Below are positions 36,219 through 44,089 of a DNA stretch of 64,000 nt, in pieces. The translations under genes and the position numbers were made by a program. How positions within the stretch are numbered: the first letter of the stretch is position 1; each line of letters opens with the position of its first letter. The stretch comes from Aquitalea palustris (GTDB lineage: Bacteria > Pseudomonadota > Gammaproteobacteria > Burkholderiales > Chromobacteriaceae). The notes under the pieces were generated by a model. The model searched no databases. It saw only the letters and a list, made by a program, of their open reading frames with translations, and had not been told where the DNA came from. Location: contig NZ_RFAR01000051.1 of the NCBI RefSeq assembly GCF_003693445.1, forward strand, positions 48,918-112,917, given 5' to 3'.

Positions 36219-36665
36219 TCAGGGTTGATGGTGGATGACATCCAGAGCAAAACGTTTACCCAGCCGGTAGTCATCCAGGCAGTGCATGACTACCGGGCTG
36301 CGGTGTTGCAATGCACAGGCGGCGATCTCATCGTAAGTAAGCCAGTGCGCGCTGACAATGCCTGTATCGAGTTTTTCTGCCGGATGATGGCGCAGCGCAC
36401 GCGCGGCAAAGGCAAAGCGCAGCCAGGTAATGTCGCTGTCCGGCTTGTCCACCATGTAGATGCCGACCAGGTGTTGTAATTCCACCTCCCAGCCGGTTTC
36501 TTCGCGGGCTTCGCGGATGGCTGCGGCAAACAGGCTTTCGCCATGTTCCAGATGGCCGGCCGGCTGGTTGAAGCGCAGGCCGTATTCGGTTTCTTCTTCC
36601 ACCATCAGATAGCGGCCCTCATGTTCGATCAGGGTGGCTACCGTGGTATTGGGCTTCCATTGCAT
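36219..36665 (-). CDS. nudJ: Nudix hydrolase NudJ-like phosphatase
   Basis: 148-aa Nudix protein. The Nudix box GHLEHGESLFAAAIREAREETGWEV (quoted in two parts: GHLEHGES and REAREETGWEV) is complete. Length and position upstream of mnmA match E. coli NudJ (YmfB), which hydrolyses nucleoside and thiamin pyrophosphates. AAAGGA precedes the ATG. Divergent from bfd across an iron-regulated promoter region. Confidence 0.88.
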   Translation of the reverse strand: MQWKPNTTVATLIEHEGRYLMVEEETEYGLRFNQPAGHLEHGESLFAAAIREAREETGWEVELQHLVGIYMVDKPDSDITWLRFAFAARALRHHPAEKLDTGIVSAHWLTYDEIAACALQHRSPVVMHCLDDYRLGKRFALDVIHHQP

Positions 36666-36684
36666 GGGATGTCCTTTAATGTAA

Positions 36685-36714
36685 TTGACAATCGTTATTG
36701 TTTAAAAATAAGAT
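36685..36714 (+). promoter_or_regulatory. bfd promoter
   Basis: TTGACA (36685-36690), 18-bp spacer, TAAGAT (36709-36714), 33 bp before the bfd ATG. Overlapped by the Fur-like sites. Confidence 0.55.
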
Positions 36715-36736
36715 ATCGATAATTATTCTCATTTCA
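36688..36736. promoter_or_regulatory. two Fur-box-like sites at the bfd promoter
   Basis: Site 1: ACAAT-CGTT-ATTGT (36688-36701), a perfect dyad over the -35 region. Site 2: GATAATTATTCTCATTTC (36718-36735), agreeing with 13 of 19 positions of the classical Fur box by my count. Both lie where iron-loaded Fur would block transcription, as known for bfd. Confidence 0.65.
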
Positions 36737-36746
36737 GGTTGCTGCC

Positions 36747-36947
36747 ATGTATGTCTGCTTGTGCAATGCCGTCACCGACAGCCAGATCCGCCGCGCGGTG
36801 GAAGAGGGCGCTACCCGCATGTGCGATCTGCGCGCCGAGCTGGGCGTGGCAGCCGATTGCGGCAAATGTGCCTGCTGTGCCAACCAGTTGCGCAAGGAAA
36901 CCCTGCAGCAGCTGGGGGCTGGCCATCCGGCCCGCGAAGCGGCCTGA
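36747..36947 (+). CDS. bfd: bacterioferritin-associated ferredoxin
   Basis: 66-aa [2Fe-2S] protein that reduces bacterioferritin to release stored iron. Ligand Cys are 4, 6, 38 and 41 (MYVCLCNAVTD and ADCGKCACC). The length is normal. Expected to be induced under iron starvation through the Fur-like sites upstream. A terminator follows. Confidence 0.93.
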   Translation: MYVCLCNAVTDSQIRRAVEEGATRMCDLRAELGVAADCGKCACCANQLRKETLQQLGAGHPAREAA

Positions 36948-36996
36948 TGAGGCTTGTTGAAGTACTGGCAGCGCCGGCGCGGCGTTAGCAGCAATG

Positions 36997-37022
36997 AAAA
37001 AGGGGGCCGCAGCCCCCTTTTT
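36997..37022. terminator. bidirectional terminator between bfd and DUF945 gene
   Basis: AAAAAGGGGGC / GCCCCCTTTTT, 11-bp stem with a CGCA loop. Confidence 0.92.
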
Positions 37023-37038
37023 CACGTCTGCCGTCCAC

Positions 37039-38637
37039 CTATTTGGCGGCACTGGCTGCCTTGGCCGCAGGGGCTGAGGCGGTCGGTGCCGGGTCTTCCT
37101 GCTCTTCCCACGGCAGGTTGACCTTCTTGCTGTTGATGGCCAGGTTGCCACCCTTGTAGTTGAGCTGGGTGGAAATCTGCCCCTTGTCTTCGTTGATAAA
37201 CTTTTCGTCCTTCCACTGCGCCAGCTGGCTGTCCAGCAGGCTGCGGGCCAGGTCTTCCACTTCACTCATGTTCGGCTGCACTTCGGCACTCTGATCCACC
37301 ATGAACAGGGTACGCGCCTGGGCTACCACCAGGTTTTCCAGCGTCTTGCGCGGCAGGCTGAGCTTGGCTTCCACTTCAAAGCGCTTGAGGAAGGCGGTGG
37401 AGTTGTTCAGGTCTGCTTCTTGCAGGCCATTCAGCCCCAGGCTGCCTTGCAGCGTGGTTTCGCCACTGGGCATCTTCAGGTAGAAGTCGTTGATCACCAG
37501 CTTGGGGTTGTTGGTGAGCAGCGGAATGCCGGTGTGTTTGATGGTGTCGATGTACTGCTTGCGCAATACCGCCGGGTCCACGCCTTCGAACGGAATCTGG
37601 CTGATTGCCTGATCCAGCTTCAGCAAGGTGGGGCCGTGCAGGTGATTGGCCGACACATCCAGCCGCATCGGACCATAGCGCTGGTCGTTGTAGTTGAATT
37701 CGGCAAAATCCAGCTTGCCACGGGTATTGATGAATTCATCCTGTTCGCTGCTGACGATCTGGTAGCGGAAGTTCTTCAGCGACACGGCCGACGGCTTGAA
37801 CTCGCCGGACGGGTTGATGAATTCGCCCACGCGCATGCGCGTCATCAGGTAGACCAGTTCGTTCAGCTTGATGCTGTAGGGAACGCTGTCCTTCCAGTTG
37901 AGCTGCACATTACCCACGGTCAGTTCGCTGGTGCCCAGCTTGATGCCGGTCACGCCAGGGCGGATGTCGGACACATAGCGCACACCATCAAACGCCACAC
38001 TGCCCTTGCTGGAGGCTTCCAGCAGGAAGCCCGGCGAATTGGCTTCGGTCTTGTATTCCTTGTAGCCGGAGGCGTAGTCCAGCTTCAGGTCAAAGCCTTT
38101 CCATTTCATCTTGACGCCGGACAGGGCTTCTTCGTAATCGAAGGACGGAACGTTGACATTCAGTTCGCCGCCGCCGCCAAAGCCCAGCCGGTTGGTGACG
38201 GTAATTGGGTCCTTGTCGCCAAAAAAGGTCTTGAGCGTCTTGCGGGTGGCATCGCTCATGGCAAATTCCGTGGTGACCAGCGCGCGTGCAGGACGGAAGT
38301 CCAGGCTGGACAGGCCGGGGAAGGGGCCATGCTTGATGTGGTGGGTGAACTTGATGGTGGAGTTCAGCAGCGGCTTGAAGTTGTCCGGCAGCATGTTTTC
38401 ATACGGCCCGGACAGGCGGCGGTTGAACTCCAGCTCGGTGGTTTCGGTGGAGGAGAACCAGCCACGGTCATAGCTGTGGGATTTCACCTTGAACAGCGGC
38501 AGGCTGGCCAGCATCTTGTGCTGTTCCTCCAGCGTGTCCTCGGCTTTCATGCCAGCCCAGAAGGCGGCGGCCCCATTGAACACCAACAGGCCACCCAGAG
38601 TGGCTCCCGCAATAATCAGACGTCGTTTTGGCAACAC
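37039..38637 (-). CDS. YdgA-family (DUF945) protein
   Basis: About 532 aa with one N-terminal membrane anchor (LIIAGATLGGLLVFNGAAAFW) and a long periplasmic part. The KHGPFPGLSSLDF segment and the overall length fit DUF945/YdgA, whose role is unclear. The C-terminus is Ala/Pro/Lys-rich low complexity (APTASAPAAKAASAAK). The start is uncertain: GTG 38637 gives an anchor at residue about 5, as in YdgA; the frame opens at GTG 38694. Confidence 0.78.
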   Translation of the reverse strand: MLPKRRLIIAGATLGGLLVFNGAAAFWAGMKAEDTLEEQHKMLASLPLFKVKSHSYDRGWFSSTETTELEFNRRLSGPYENMLPDNFKPLLNSTIKFTHHIKHGPFPGLSSLDFRPARALVTTEFAMSDATRKTLKTFFGDKDPITVTNRLGFGGGGELNVNVPSFDYEEALSGVKMKWKGFDLKLDYASGYKEYKTEANSPGFLLEASSKGSVAFDGVRYVSDIRPGVTGIKLGTSELTVGNVQLNWKDSVPYSIKLNELVYLMTRMRVGEFINPSGEFKPSAVSLKNFRYQIVSSEQDEFINTRGKLDFAEFNYNDQRYGPMRLDVSANHLHGPTLLKLDQAISQIPFEGVDPAVLRKQYIDTIKHTGIPLLTNNPKLVINDFYLKMPSGETTLQGSLGLNGLQEADLNNSTAFLKRFEVEAKLSLPRKTLENLVVAQARTLFMVDQSAEVQPNMSEVEDLARSLLDSQLAQWKDEKFINEDKGQISTQLNYKGGNLAINSKKVNLPWEEQEDPAPTASAPAAKAASAAK

Positions 38638-38780
38638 AAGCGTTTTTCTGAAGGGTGTGTGGAATAAGGCCCTATGGTACACCAAGCGCGCCACAAGTCG
38701 AACCGTAGAAAACAGTCTGACACTGTCGGATCAATTGGTTAAAATGGAGGATTGTCCAAATTACAAGGTTGCCGGCCCTC

Positions 38781-39956
38781 ATGCATTGGCTTAACGGTTT
38801 GCTTGATCTCCCGTGGTGGGGATATATCGTTGCTGCACTGATCCTGACGCATATCACTATTGTGTCGGTCACCATCTTCCTGCATCGCCATCAGGCGCAC
38901 CGCGCGCTGGACCTGCATCCGCTTGCCAGCCACTTTTTCCGCTTCTGGCTGTGGCTGACCACCGGCATGGTCACCAAGCAGTGGGCGGCCATTCACCGCA
39001 AACACCATGCCAAGTGCGAAACGGCAGAAGACCCGCACAGCCCGCAGATTCTCGGCATCAAGAAAGTGCTGTGGGAAGGGGTGGAGCTGTACCGCGCCGC
39101 CTGCAAGGACCAGTCCATCATGGACAAGTTTGGCCATGGCACCCCGGACGACTGGCTGGAGCGCAAGCTGTATGCGCCGCATTTCGGCAAGGGCATCATC
39201 TTGATGCTGGCCATCGACCTGTTGCTGTTCGGGCCGGCGGGTTTGTCGATCTGGGCGGTGCAGATGCTGTGGATTCCGTTCTGGGCCGCTGGTGTCATCA
39301 ATGGCCTGGGCCACTGGTGGGGTTATCGCAACTTCGAAAACGAGGATGCCTCTACCAACCTGATTCCCTGGGGCATCATCGTGGGCGGCGAAGAGCTGCA
39401 CAACAACCATCACACTTTTGGCACCTCGGCCAAGCTGTCCTATAAGTGGTACGAGTTTGACATCGGCTGGATGTATATCCGCCTGCTGGAAATCTGCCAT
39501 CTGGCCAAGGTGCGCCGCGTGGCGCCGCGCCTGGCGCAGGATGCCAGCCGGACGCAGCTGGATCTGGAACATCTGCAGGCCATCATCTCCAACCGCTACG
39601 CCATTGCCTCGCGTTATGCCCGTGAGCTGAAAGAGGTGTATCGCAGCGAGCTGGAAAAGATCAGCCTGCCGGACATGGATGACATGACGCGCAAGATGAA
39701 GGTATGGCTGAAGCAGGATGCCAAGGACACGCCGTCTTGCGACAAGGCGCAACTGGCTGTGGTGCTGCAACATAGCGAAACCTTGCATACCGTCTACACC
39801 ATGCGTCAGGAGCTGTGCCGCTTGTGGGAGCGTTCCTCGCTGAGCCGCGAGCAGTTGCTGCATGAGCTGCAGGATTGGTGCCAGCGCGCCGAGCAGTCCG
39901 GCATTGCCGCACTGGAGCGTTTTGCCCAGAGCCTGCGCATGACCGCAGTGGCTTGA
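38781..39956 (+). CDS. acyl-CoA / fatty acid desaturase
   Basis: 391-aa integral membrane di-iron desaturase. The three His boxes are HRHQAHR (about residue 37), HRKHH (about 74) and HNNHH (about 208), as in delta-9 enzymes that introduce a cis double bond. Four or so hydrophobic stretches lie in the first 190 residues; the last 170 residues form a charged, probably cytosolic extension. ATG 38781 is preferred over TTG 38769, though neither has a strong ribosome binding site. Confidence 0.88.
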   Translation: MHWLNGLLDLPWWGYIVAALILTHITIVSVTIFLHRHQAHRALDLHPLASHFFRFWLWLTTGMVTKQWAAIHRKHHAKCETAEDPHSPQILGIKKVLWEGVELYRAACKDQSIMDKFGHGTPDDWLERKLYAPHFGKGIILMLAIDLLLFGPAGLSIWAVQMLWIPFWAAGVINGLGHWWGYRNFENEDASTNLIPWGIIVGGEELHNNHHTFGTSAKLSYKWYEFDIGWMYIRLLEICHLAKVRRVAPRLAQDASRTQLDLEHLQAIISNRYAIASRYARELKEVYRSELEKISLPDMDDMTRKMKVWLKQDAKDTPSCDKAQLAVVLQHSETLHTVYTMRQELCRLWERSSLSREQLLHELQDWCQRAEQSGIAALERFAQSLRMTAVA

Positions 39957-39978
39957 GCAGCCGCTTTGCCACACACAG

Positions 39979-40004
39979 AAAATCCCGCCGCTGGCGGGAT
40001 TTTT
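39979..40004. terminator. terminator between desaturase and mgtC
   Basis: AAAATCCCGCC / GGCGGGATTTT with a GCT loop and extra T; convergent genes share it. Confidence 0.9.
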
Positions 40005-40020
40005 CATGGGCAGGGCAGTA

Positions 40021-40725
40021 TTACTCGGTAATGCTCTGGTTCCAGTAGGCCTGCTTGATATAGGGCTTGGCGGCCAGCTGGGCGGCAATCTGTTCCAGCA
40101 CGGCCGAATCGGCCGATGTCGACAGCAGGGTGGCGGTGATTTCCACATCGTCATCACCAAACGGCTCGACATTCATATCGCCCAGCGGGTACTGTGCCTG
40201 CTCCAGCAACTGGTCAATCAGGGTGAAGGCCAGCTTCTGCTGTTCGTCTTCGCTGATCACACATAGCTGGTAGGTGACTTCGCTGTGCTCGTCGTCGAGC
40301 GGGGTACGGTTGATGGAGTTCACCACCGGCCGCAGCAGGGTGTTGGCCGCCAGTACGAACACGGCGTCCAGCAGGGCTGCATCCAGCAAGCCGGCCCCGG
40401 CACAGGCACCGGCCGCGGCCGAACCCCACAAGGTGGCGGCAGTATTCAGGCCGCGTACATTCAGCCCTTCCTTCATGATGGTGCCGGCGCCCAGAAAGCC
40501 CACACCGGATACGACATAGGCCACCACATGGGTGGCACCGTCATTGCCACCCAGCCGCATGGCCAGATCAACAAATGCGGCCGCGCCCACGGCGACCAGG
40601 GCATTGGTGCGCAGGCCGGCGGTACGCTGGCGCACCTGGCGCTCGTAGCCAATGGCCGAGCCGAGCAGGAAAGCCGTCACCAGGGCGATGAAGGAGTGGG
40701 TAAAGATAGAAAAATCGAAGTGCAT
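40021..40725 (-). CDS. mgtC: MgtC/SapB family membrane protein
   Basis: 234-aa protein with about five N-terminal membrane segments and a C-terminal ACT-like domain (about 145-234). LLGSAIGYERQVRQRTAGLR, VSGVGFLGAGTIMKEG and GLNTAATLWGSAAAG are family hallmarks. MgtC proteins help growth at low Mg2+ and modulate the F-ATPase in Salmonella. It lies 118 bp downstream of the Nramp-like gene on the same strand and may share its leader. Confidence 0.88.
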   Translation of the reverse strand: MHFDFSIFTHSFIALVTAFLLGSAIGYERQVRQRTAGLRTNALVAVGAAAFVDLAMRLGGNDGATHVVAYVVSGVGFLGAGTIMKEGLNVRGLNTAATLWGSAAAGACAGAGLLDAALLDAVFVLAANTLLRPVVNSINRTPLDDEHSEVTYQLCVISEDEQQKLAFTLIDQLLEQAQYPLGDMNVEPFGDDDVEITATLLSTSADSAVLEQIAAQLAAKPYIKQAYWNQSITE

Positions 40726-40815
40726 GCAGCCCTCCTGTTGTTATGGTCTGGTGCAGGCATATGTGTAACAGCTGGCGATTGCAATCTGACGAAACCGCCA
40801 GCTGTCATGCGGGAT

Positions 40816-40837
40816 GGCAGGACCGTGGCGTCCTGCC
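40816..40837 (-). other. stem-loop between Nramp-like gene and mgtC
   Basis: Perfect 8-bp stem GGCAGGAC / GTCCTGCC, loop of six, just past the Nramp-like stop codon. No T run. A second inverted repeat, CAGCTGGCG / CGCCAGCTG, lies at about 40768-40803. They may limit expression of mgtC from the upstream promoter. Confidence 0.4.
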
Positions 40838-40843
40838 CGTGTG

Positions 40844-42484
40844 TTACAGCATGGAAGCCACGACCTTATAAACCACCATCCCCATGGCGATCAGCAGATA
40901 GCCGCGCAGTACGGCCATCCACAGCTTGTTGCGCTGTGACAGCACCAGCGGCGGCAACTTCTCCAGTGCCGGCATGCGCCAGGTATGCAGGTGATGCAGA
41001 TCGACTTTGCGCGCCTTGTGCTGCGGAACCTGGCCCTTTTCCATTTCTTCACGGGCATGCAGCACGTTCACCACGATGGCAATGATCAGGCCGATCACGC
41101 TGCCACCGATCAGGATATTGCTGATGGTTTCGCCCGACATATCGGGGAAGACCACTGCCGCAGTCAGGATGATGGACAGCAACACCAGGACGGCCACGAT
41201 GATGGCAGACAGGATGTTGATGAAGCGGCCATTCACCCAGGGGCCCAGCACATCCTTGTCATTGCACAGCAGCAGCAGGAATACCGTAGCGCTGGGCAGC
41301 AGCACCCCGGCCAGGGTCTGCACGGCGTTGGTCAGCAGGCCGAGCGGCACTCCCGGCAGCAGCACCAGTGCCGCCGCCAGCACGATCAGGCCGCAGTACA
41401 TGGCATAAAAACCCTTGGCGTCGCCCGGCTTGCGGTGCAGCGAGTGCTTCAGGCTCAGTACATCCCCCAGCGCATAAGCAGTGGACAGCGATACCGCCAT
41501 GGCGCCGATGATGCTGGCGTCAATCAGGGCAATGGCAAACAGCGTGCCCGGCAGGCGGCCATAATATTTGGCCAGACCGCTGGCTACCGCCCCGGCATCC
41601 TGGAAATTGCCGAATTCCGGATGGCCCATGAACACCTTGGCGGTAAAGGCAATCATCGCCACGGCACCAATCACCACCAGCGCAATGCCCAGCCACAGAT
41701 CAGCCCGCTCATAGGAGATGAAGCGCGGGGTGATGCGCTTGTCGATGATGTAGCTTTGCTGGAAGAACAGCTGCCAGGGGGCCACCGTGGTGCCGACAAT
41801 GCCGATGATCAGCAGCATCACGTCGGCCAGTTTGCCACCGGCCGGCATCTGCGGGATCAGAAAGTCATGGGTCACCTGGGTCATGGGCGGATGCACCATC
41901 ACCAGGATGGGAATCAGCAGCAGGCTGCCGGCCACCAGGATCAGCGAAAAGCGTTCGAAGCGGCGGAAGTCCCCGGTGCTGGCTGCCAGCATGATGAAGA
42001 CTGCTGCCAGACCGACACCAACCACCTTGGGCACGCCCAGGAAGCTCATGCCCAGGCTGATACCGATGAATTCAGTGACGATGGTCAGTGCATTGAGCAG
42101 GAACAGGTCGATGGCGCTGAATGCTCCCCAGAATTTGCCAAAGCGTTCCAGAATCAGCCGCGCATGGCCAACACCGGTGACTGCGCCCAGACGCAGCACC
42201 ATTTCCTGGTTCACATAAAGCACGGGAATCAGCAGCGCCAGTGTCCACAACAGGCTGGTGCCGTAGTTTTGTCCGGCCTGGGCATAGGTGCTGAAGGCGC
42301 CAGCGTCGTTATCGCCGACCATCACGATGAGGCCGGGGCCCAGGATGGCCAGCAGGGTTTTGAACTTGGCCAGCCAGCCCTTGCGGGCGTCGGTGTCGTT
42401 ATGGCGGATGGTGCCGAGCGCGCCGCGGATATCGCCGATGTGGGCGCTATCGAGCACGGCGGCCTGGTTTTCGTTTTTGGACAT
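40844..42484 (-). CDS. Nramp-superfamily divalent metal transporter, divergent
   Basis: 546-aa membrane protein with about 11 TM segments. TM1 has GDNDAGAFSTYAQAG (D58-N59-D60) where classical Nramps have Asp-Pro-Gly-Asn; TM6 has TTVAPWQLFF (A235-P236) where Mn/Fe carriers have Met-Pro-His. Loss of that Met is known from Nramp-related Mg2+ transporters. GGGAG precedes ATG 42484; the frame continues upstream without signals. The leader (an MgtL-like ORF) and mgtC next door also suggest Mg2+. Substrate is inference. Confidence 0.8.
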   Translation of the reverse strand: MSKNENQAAVLDSAHIGDIRGALGTIRHNDTDARKGWLAKFKTLLAILGPGLIVMVGDNDAGAFSTYAQAGQNYGTSLLWTLALLIPVLYVNQEMVLRLGAVTGVGHARLILERFGKFWGAFSAIDLFLLNALTIVTEFIGISLGMSFLGVPKVVGVGLAAVFIMLAASTGDFRRFERFSLILVAGSLLLIPILVMVHPPMTQVTHDFLIPQMPAGGKLADVMLLIIGIVGTTVAPWQLFFQQSYIIDKRITPRFISYERADLWLGIALVVIGAVAMIAFTAKVFMGHPEFGNFQDAGAVASGLAKYYGRLPGTLFAIALIDASIIGAMAVSLSTAYALGDVLSLKHSLHRKPGDAKGFYAMYCGLIVLAAALVLLPGVPLGLLTNAVQTLAGVLLPSATVFLLLLCNDKDVLGPWVNGRFINILSAIIVAVLVLLSIILTAAVVFPDMSGETISNILIGGSVIGLIIAIVVNVLHAREEMEKGQVPQHKARKVDLHHLHTWRMPALEKLPPLVLSQRNKLWMAVLRGYLLIAMGMVVYKVVASML

Positions 42485-42660
42485 GCAATACTCCCTGGGT
42501 ATGCTTTTGCAAGCATTAGGCAGCAGAAGCCGGCAGTTCTGAGCGCATAGATGTGTTTTCTTGCGGGCAGGCAAGAGAAGATATCTAGGCATCCTGAAAC
42601 AGGGCAATCGCTGCAAGATCGATATGGTGTGGCCGGGAAGGCCGGCGTGCGGGGAGGTCG

Positions 42661-42700
42661 CACTGGGGGAAGGGAGGCGGACAGGGGGAGGAGGTCGGTG
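42661..42700 (-). promoter_or_regulatory. candidate Rho-utilisation (rut) tract
   Basis: On the minus strand, 24 of 40 bases are C and only five are G, starting one base after the leader stop codon. C-rich, G-poor unstructured RNA is the hallmark of Rho loading sites. Translation of the leader ORF would reach its edge. Confidence 0.55.
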
Positions 42701-42701
42701 G

Positions 42702-42773
42702 CTAGTGCATCCTCAACCGCCCTGGCGGCGCCTTGCCGCTCAGTACGACCGCGCTACTGGGGTAGGGGTCCAT
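42702..42773 (-). CDS. MgtL-like leader peptide ORF (23 codons)
   Basis: ATG 42773 has AAAGGA seven bases before it, a strong ribosome binding site. The peptide begins MDPYPSSAVV and ends PPGRLRMH, stop TAG at 42702-42704. The Met-Asp-Pro-Tyr-Pro start parallels the Glu-Pro-Asp-Pro run of enteric MgtL, where acidic and Pro codons destabilise ribosomes at low Mg2+ and so switch on mgtA. Position before a metal transporter and a C-rich tract fit the same logic. The parallel is inference. Confidence 0.7.
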   Translation of the reverse strand: MDPYPSSAVVLSGKAPPGRLRMH

Positions 42774-42810
42774 GTTTGTCCTTTCTTTGCCGCAGGCTGG
42801 GCAATTTCAA

Positions 42811-42951
42811 TCAAAAAAACTTCAGTTTCAGTGCCTGTAGCTTGCCGGCGAGGCAGGCCCACAGGCTTTCGTCTTCCTGGTACAGCTTGAAGTTGTCCGG
42901 CAGGGTGACTTCGCGCTCCTGGCTGGAGGAAAGCAGCATGGCGTAGTGCAT
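42811..42951 (-). CDS. small ORF upstream of the Nramp leader (46 codons)
   Basis: ATG 42951 has AGGAG seven bases upstream. The 46-aa product starts MHYAMLLSSSQEREV and ends LAGKLQALKLKFF; charged and not membrane-like. It ends 37 bp before the leader ORF, so both may share a transcript. The frame opens further upstream but without signals. Family unknown; could also be a coding remnant. Confidence 0.5.
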   Translation of the reverse strand: MHYAMLLSSSQEREVTLPDNFKLYQEDESLWACLAGKLQALKLKFF

Positions 42952-42996
42952 GATCAGACTCCTGGAATGTTCCGGGTAGTGCTTGATCGCGATCAT

Positions 42997-43679
42997 CTCA
43001 GGCGATGGTGGCACTTCCCGTTTGGCAAAATGGCGTAACGGTACGGCAATCACATCGGCAACTGTCTGATGGCATGGCGGCTCCTTTCCGTCGCGTGGAC
43101 GTGGCTGGGTAAGGCAGTGTTGCCCGGGGCTGCGGTCAGTCAGCCCGGATGCAGGTCCTGGCTGGTGGGGTGCGTCGTGAGCAACAGCTGCGCAATGGCA
43201 CGGGCAAGCGGGCGCTTGAGGCAGATCAGCCGGCGATACGATATCGGGCCGAAATATGCCGTCACTGCGGCTAGGCAAAAAGCCATGGGCCTGCATGCCG
43301 GGCTGGGCGCAAGACTGTACTACTGGTTTTTAGGGGGTGTGCTGCAAGAAAACTGGAAGCGCACCGGCCTGCTTATTCGGCAGAGCGGCGGCGAAGGAAT
43401 ACGACGCGTGTCTTACCGAGTAAACTGAAAACGTTGTTGACGACTCTGGCAGTCCAAGGCAGTAAACCTGAGAAATTGGATAGGCCGGATTCTATTCCCA
43501 TGCTTTTTGCCATGTCAACGCTGCTTTTATGTTTTTTTGTGCTTTCGCCAAAATAGCGCGCGGCAAGCCGGCTGGAAGGGCGATTGATGCCGCTGTGCTA
43601 TTGCAAACTGGCTTTCAGAACGCGGTATTCTCGGTAAAATCGCGCTTTTACCCACCATCCGTAGCAAGAGGGAAGCAGC
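42997..43679. other. gene-poor stretch upstream of ridA
   Basis: About 680 bp without a supported gene. Frames exist on both strands (for example 43069-43428 plus), but they lack ribosome binding sites and protein-like composition. It must contain the promoter of ridA and probably that of the small ORF on the other strand; I cannot place either with confidence. Confidence 0.4.
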
Positions 43680-44027
43680 ATGAGCATCTATCGTCACAAG
43701 CAGGGCGCACGTCTGGCCGAGGCGGCCGTTTGCAATGGCATGATTTTCCTGGCGGGCCAAGTGCCGGAAAACACCGAGGCCGATGCCCAGGCGCAGACCG
43801 CCAATGTGCTGGCCCAGATCGACAGCCTGTTGGCCGAGCTGGGCTCGGACAAGAGCAAGATTCTGGATGTGACCATTTTCCTGGCCAGCCTGGCTGACTA
43901 CGACGCCATGAACGCCGCCTGGGATGCCTGGGTGCCGGCGGGCAATGTGCCGGCGCGTGCCACGGTGGAGGCCAAGCTGGCCAACCCGGCGTGGAAAGTG
44001 GAAATCAAACTGGTGGCTGCCAGCTGA
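43680..44027 (+). CDS. RidA family protein (YjgF/UK114)
   Basis: 115-aa Rid-family protein; RidA members deaminate reactive enamine/imine intermediates. The catalytic Arg is in VPARATVEAKLANPAWKVEI, and CNGMIFLAGQVPENTEAD matches the N-terminal strand. It belongs to the short Rid branch and may not be RidA itself. AGAGGGAAG precedes the ATG. Single-gene unit with its own terminator. Confidence 0.88.
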   Translation: MSIYRHKQGARLAEAAVCNGMIFLAGQVPENTEADAQAQTANVLAQIDSLLAELGSDKSKILDVTIFLASLADYDAMNAAWDAWVPAGNVPARATVEAKLANPAWKVEIKLVAAS

Positions 44028-44044
44028 TTCTGTGCACTGGCTCA

Positions 44045-44070
44045 AAAAAACCCGCTACGGCGGGTTTTTT
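44045..44070. terminator. terminator between ridA and miaA
   Basis: AAAAAACCCGC / GCGGGTTTTTT with a TACG loop; suitable for both convergent genes. Confidence 0.92.
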
Positions 44071-44089
44071 CTTGTGGGTCGCTGCTTGC

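Larger units (their letters stand above)
42485..42810 (-). other. 326-bp leader of the Nramp-like gene
   Basis: Read on the minus strand, it holds a leader ORF (42773-42702), a C-rich tract (42700-42661), two small hairpins near 42660-42630 (GTGCG / CGCAC and GCCGG / CCGGC) and about 140 further bases before the start codon. No T-run terminator is visible, which favours Rho over intrinsic control. Confidence 0.55.

Noticed and set aside
42661..42773. A yybP-ykoY (Mn2+) or M-box riboswitch upstream of the Nramp-like gene
   Set aside because: The GGGGAGUAG-type core of yybP-ykoY is absent; the region reads better as a leader ORF and a C-rich tract.
42952..43296. Upstream extension of the 46-codon ORF to 161 codons
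   Set aside because: The added part is Pro/His/Cys-rich without homology, while a clear AGGAG selects the internal ATG at 42951.
43069..43428. 119-codon plus-strand frame upstream of ridA
   Set aside because: No good ribosome binding site, no recognisable domain, irregular composition; the opposite strand holds the better small ORF.
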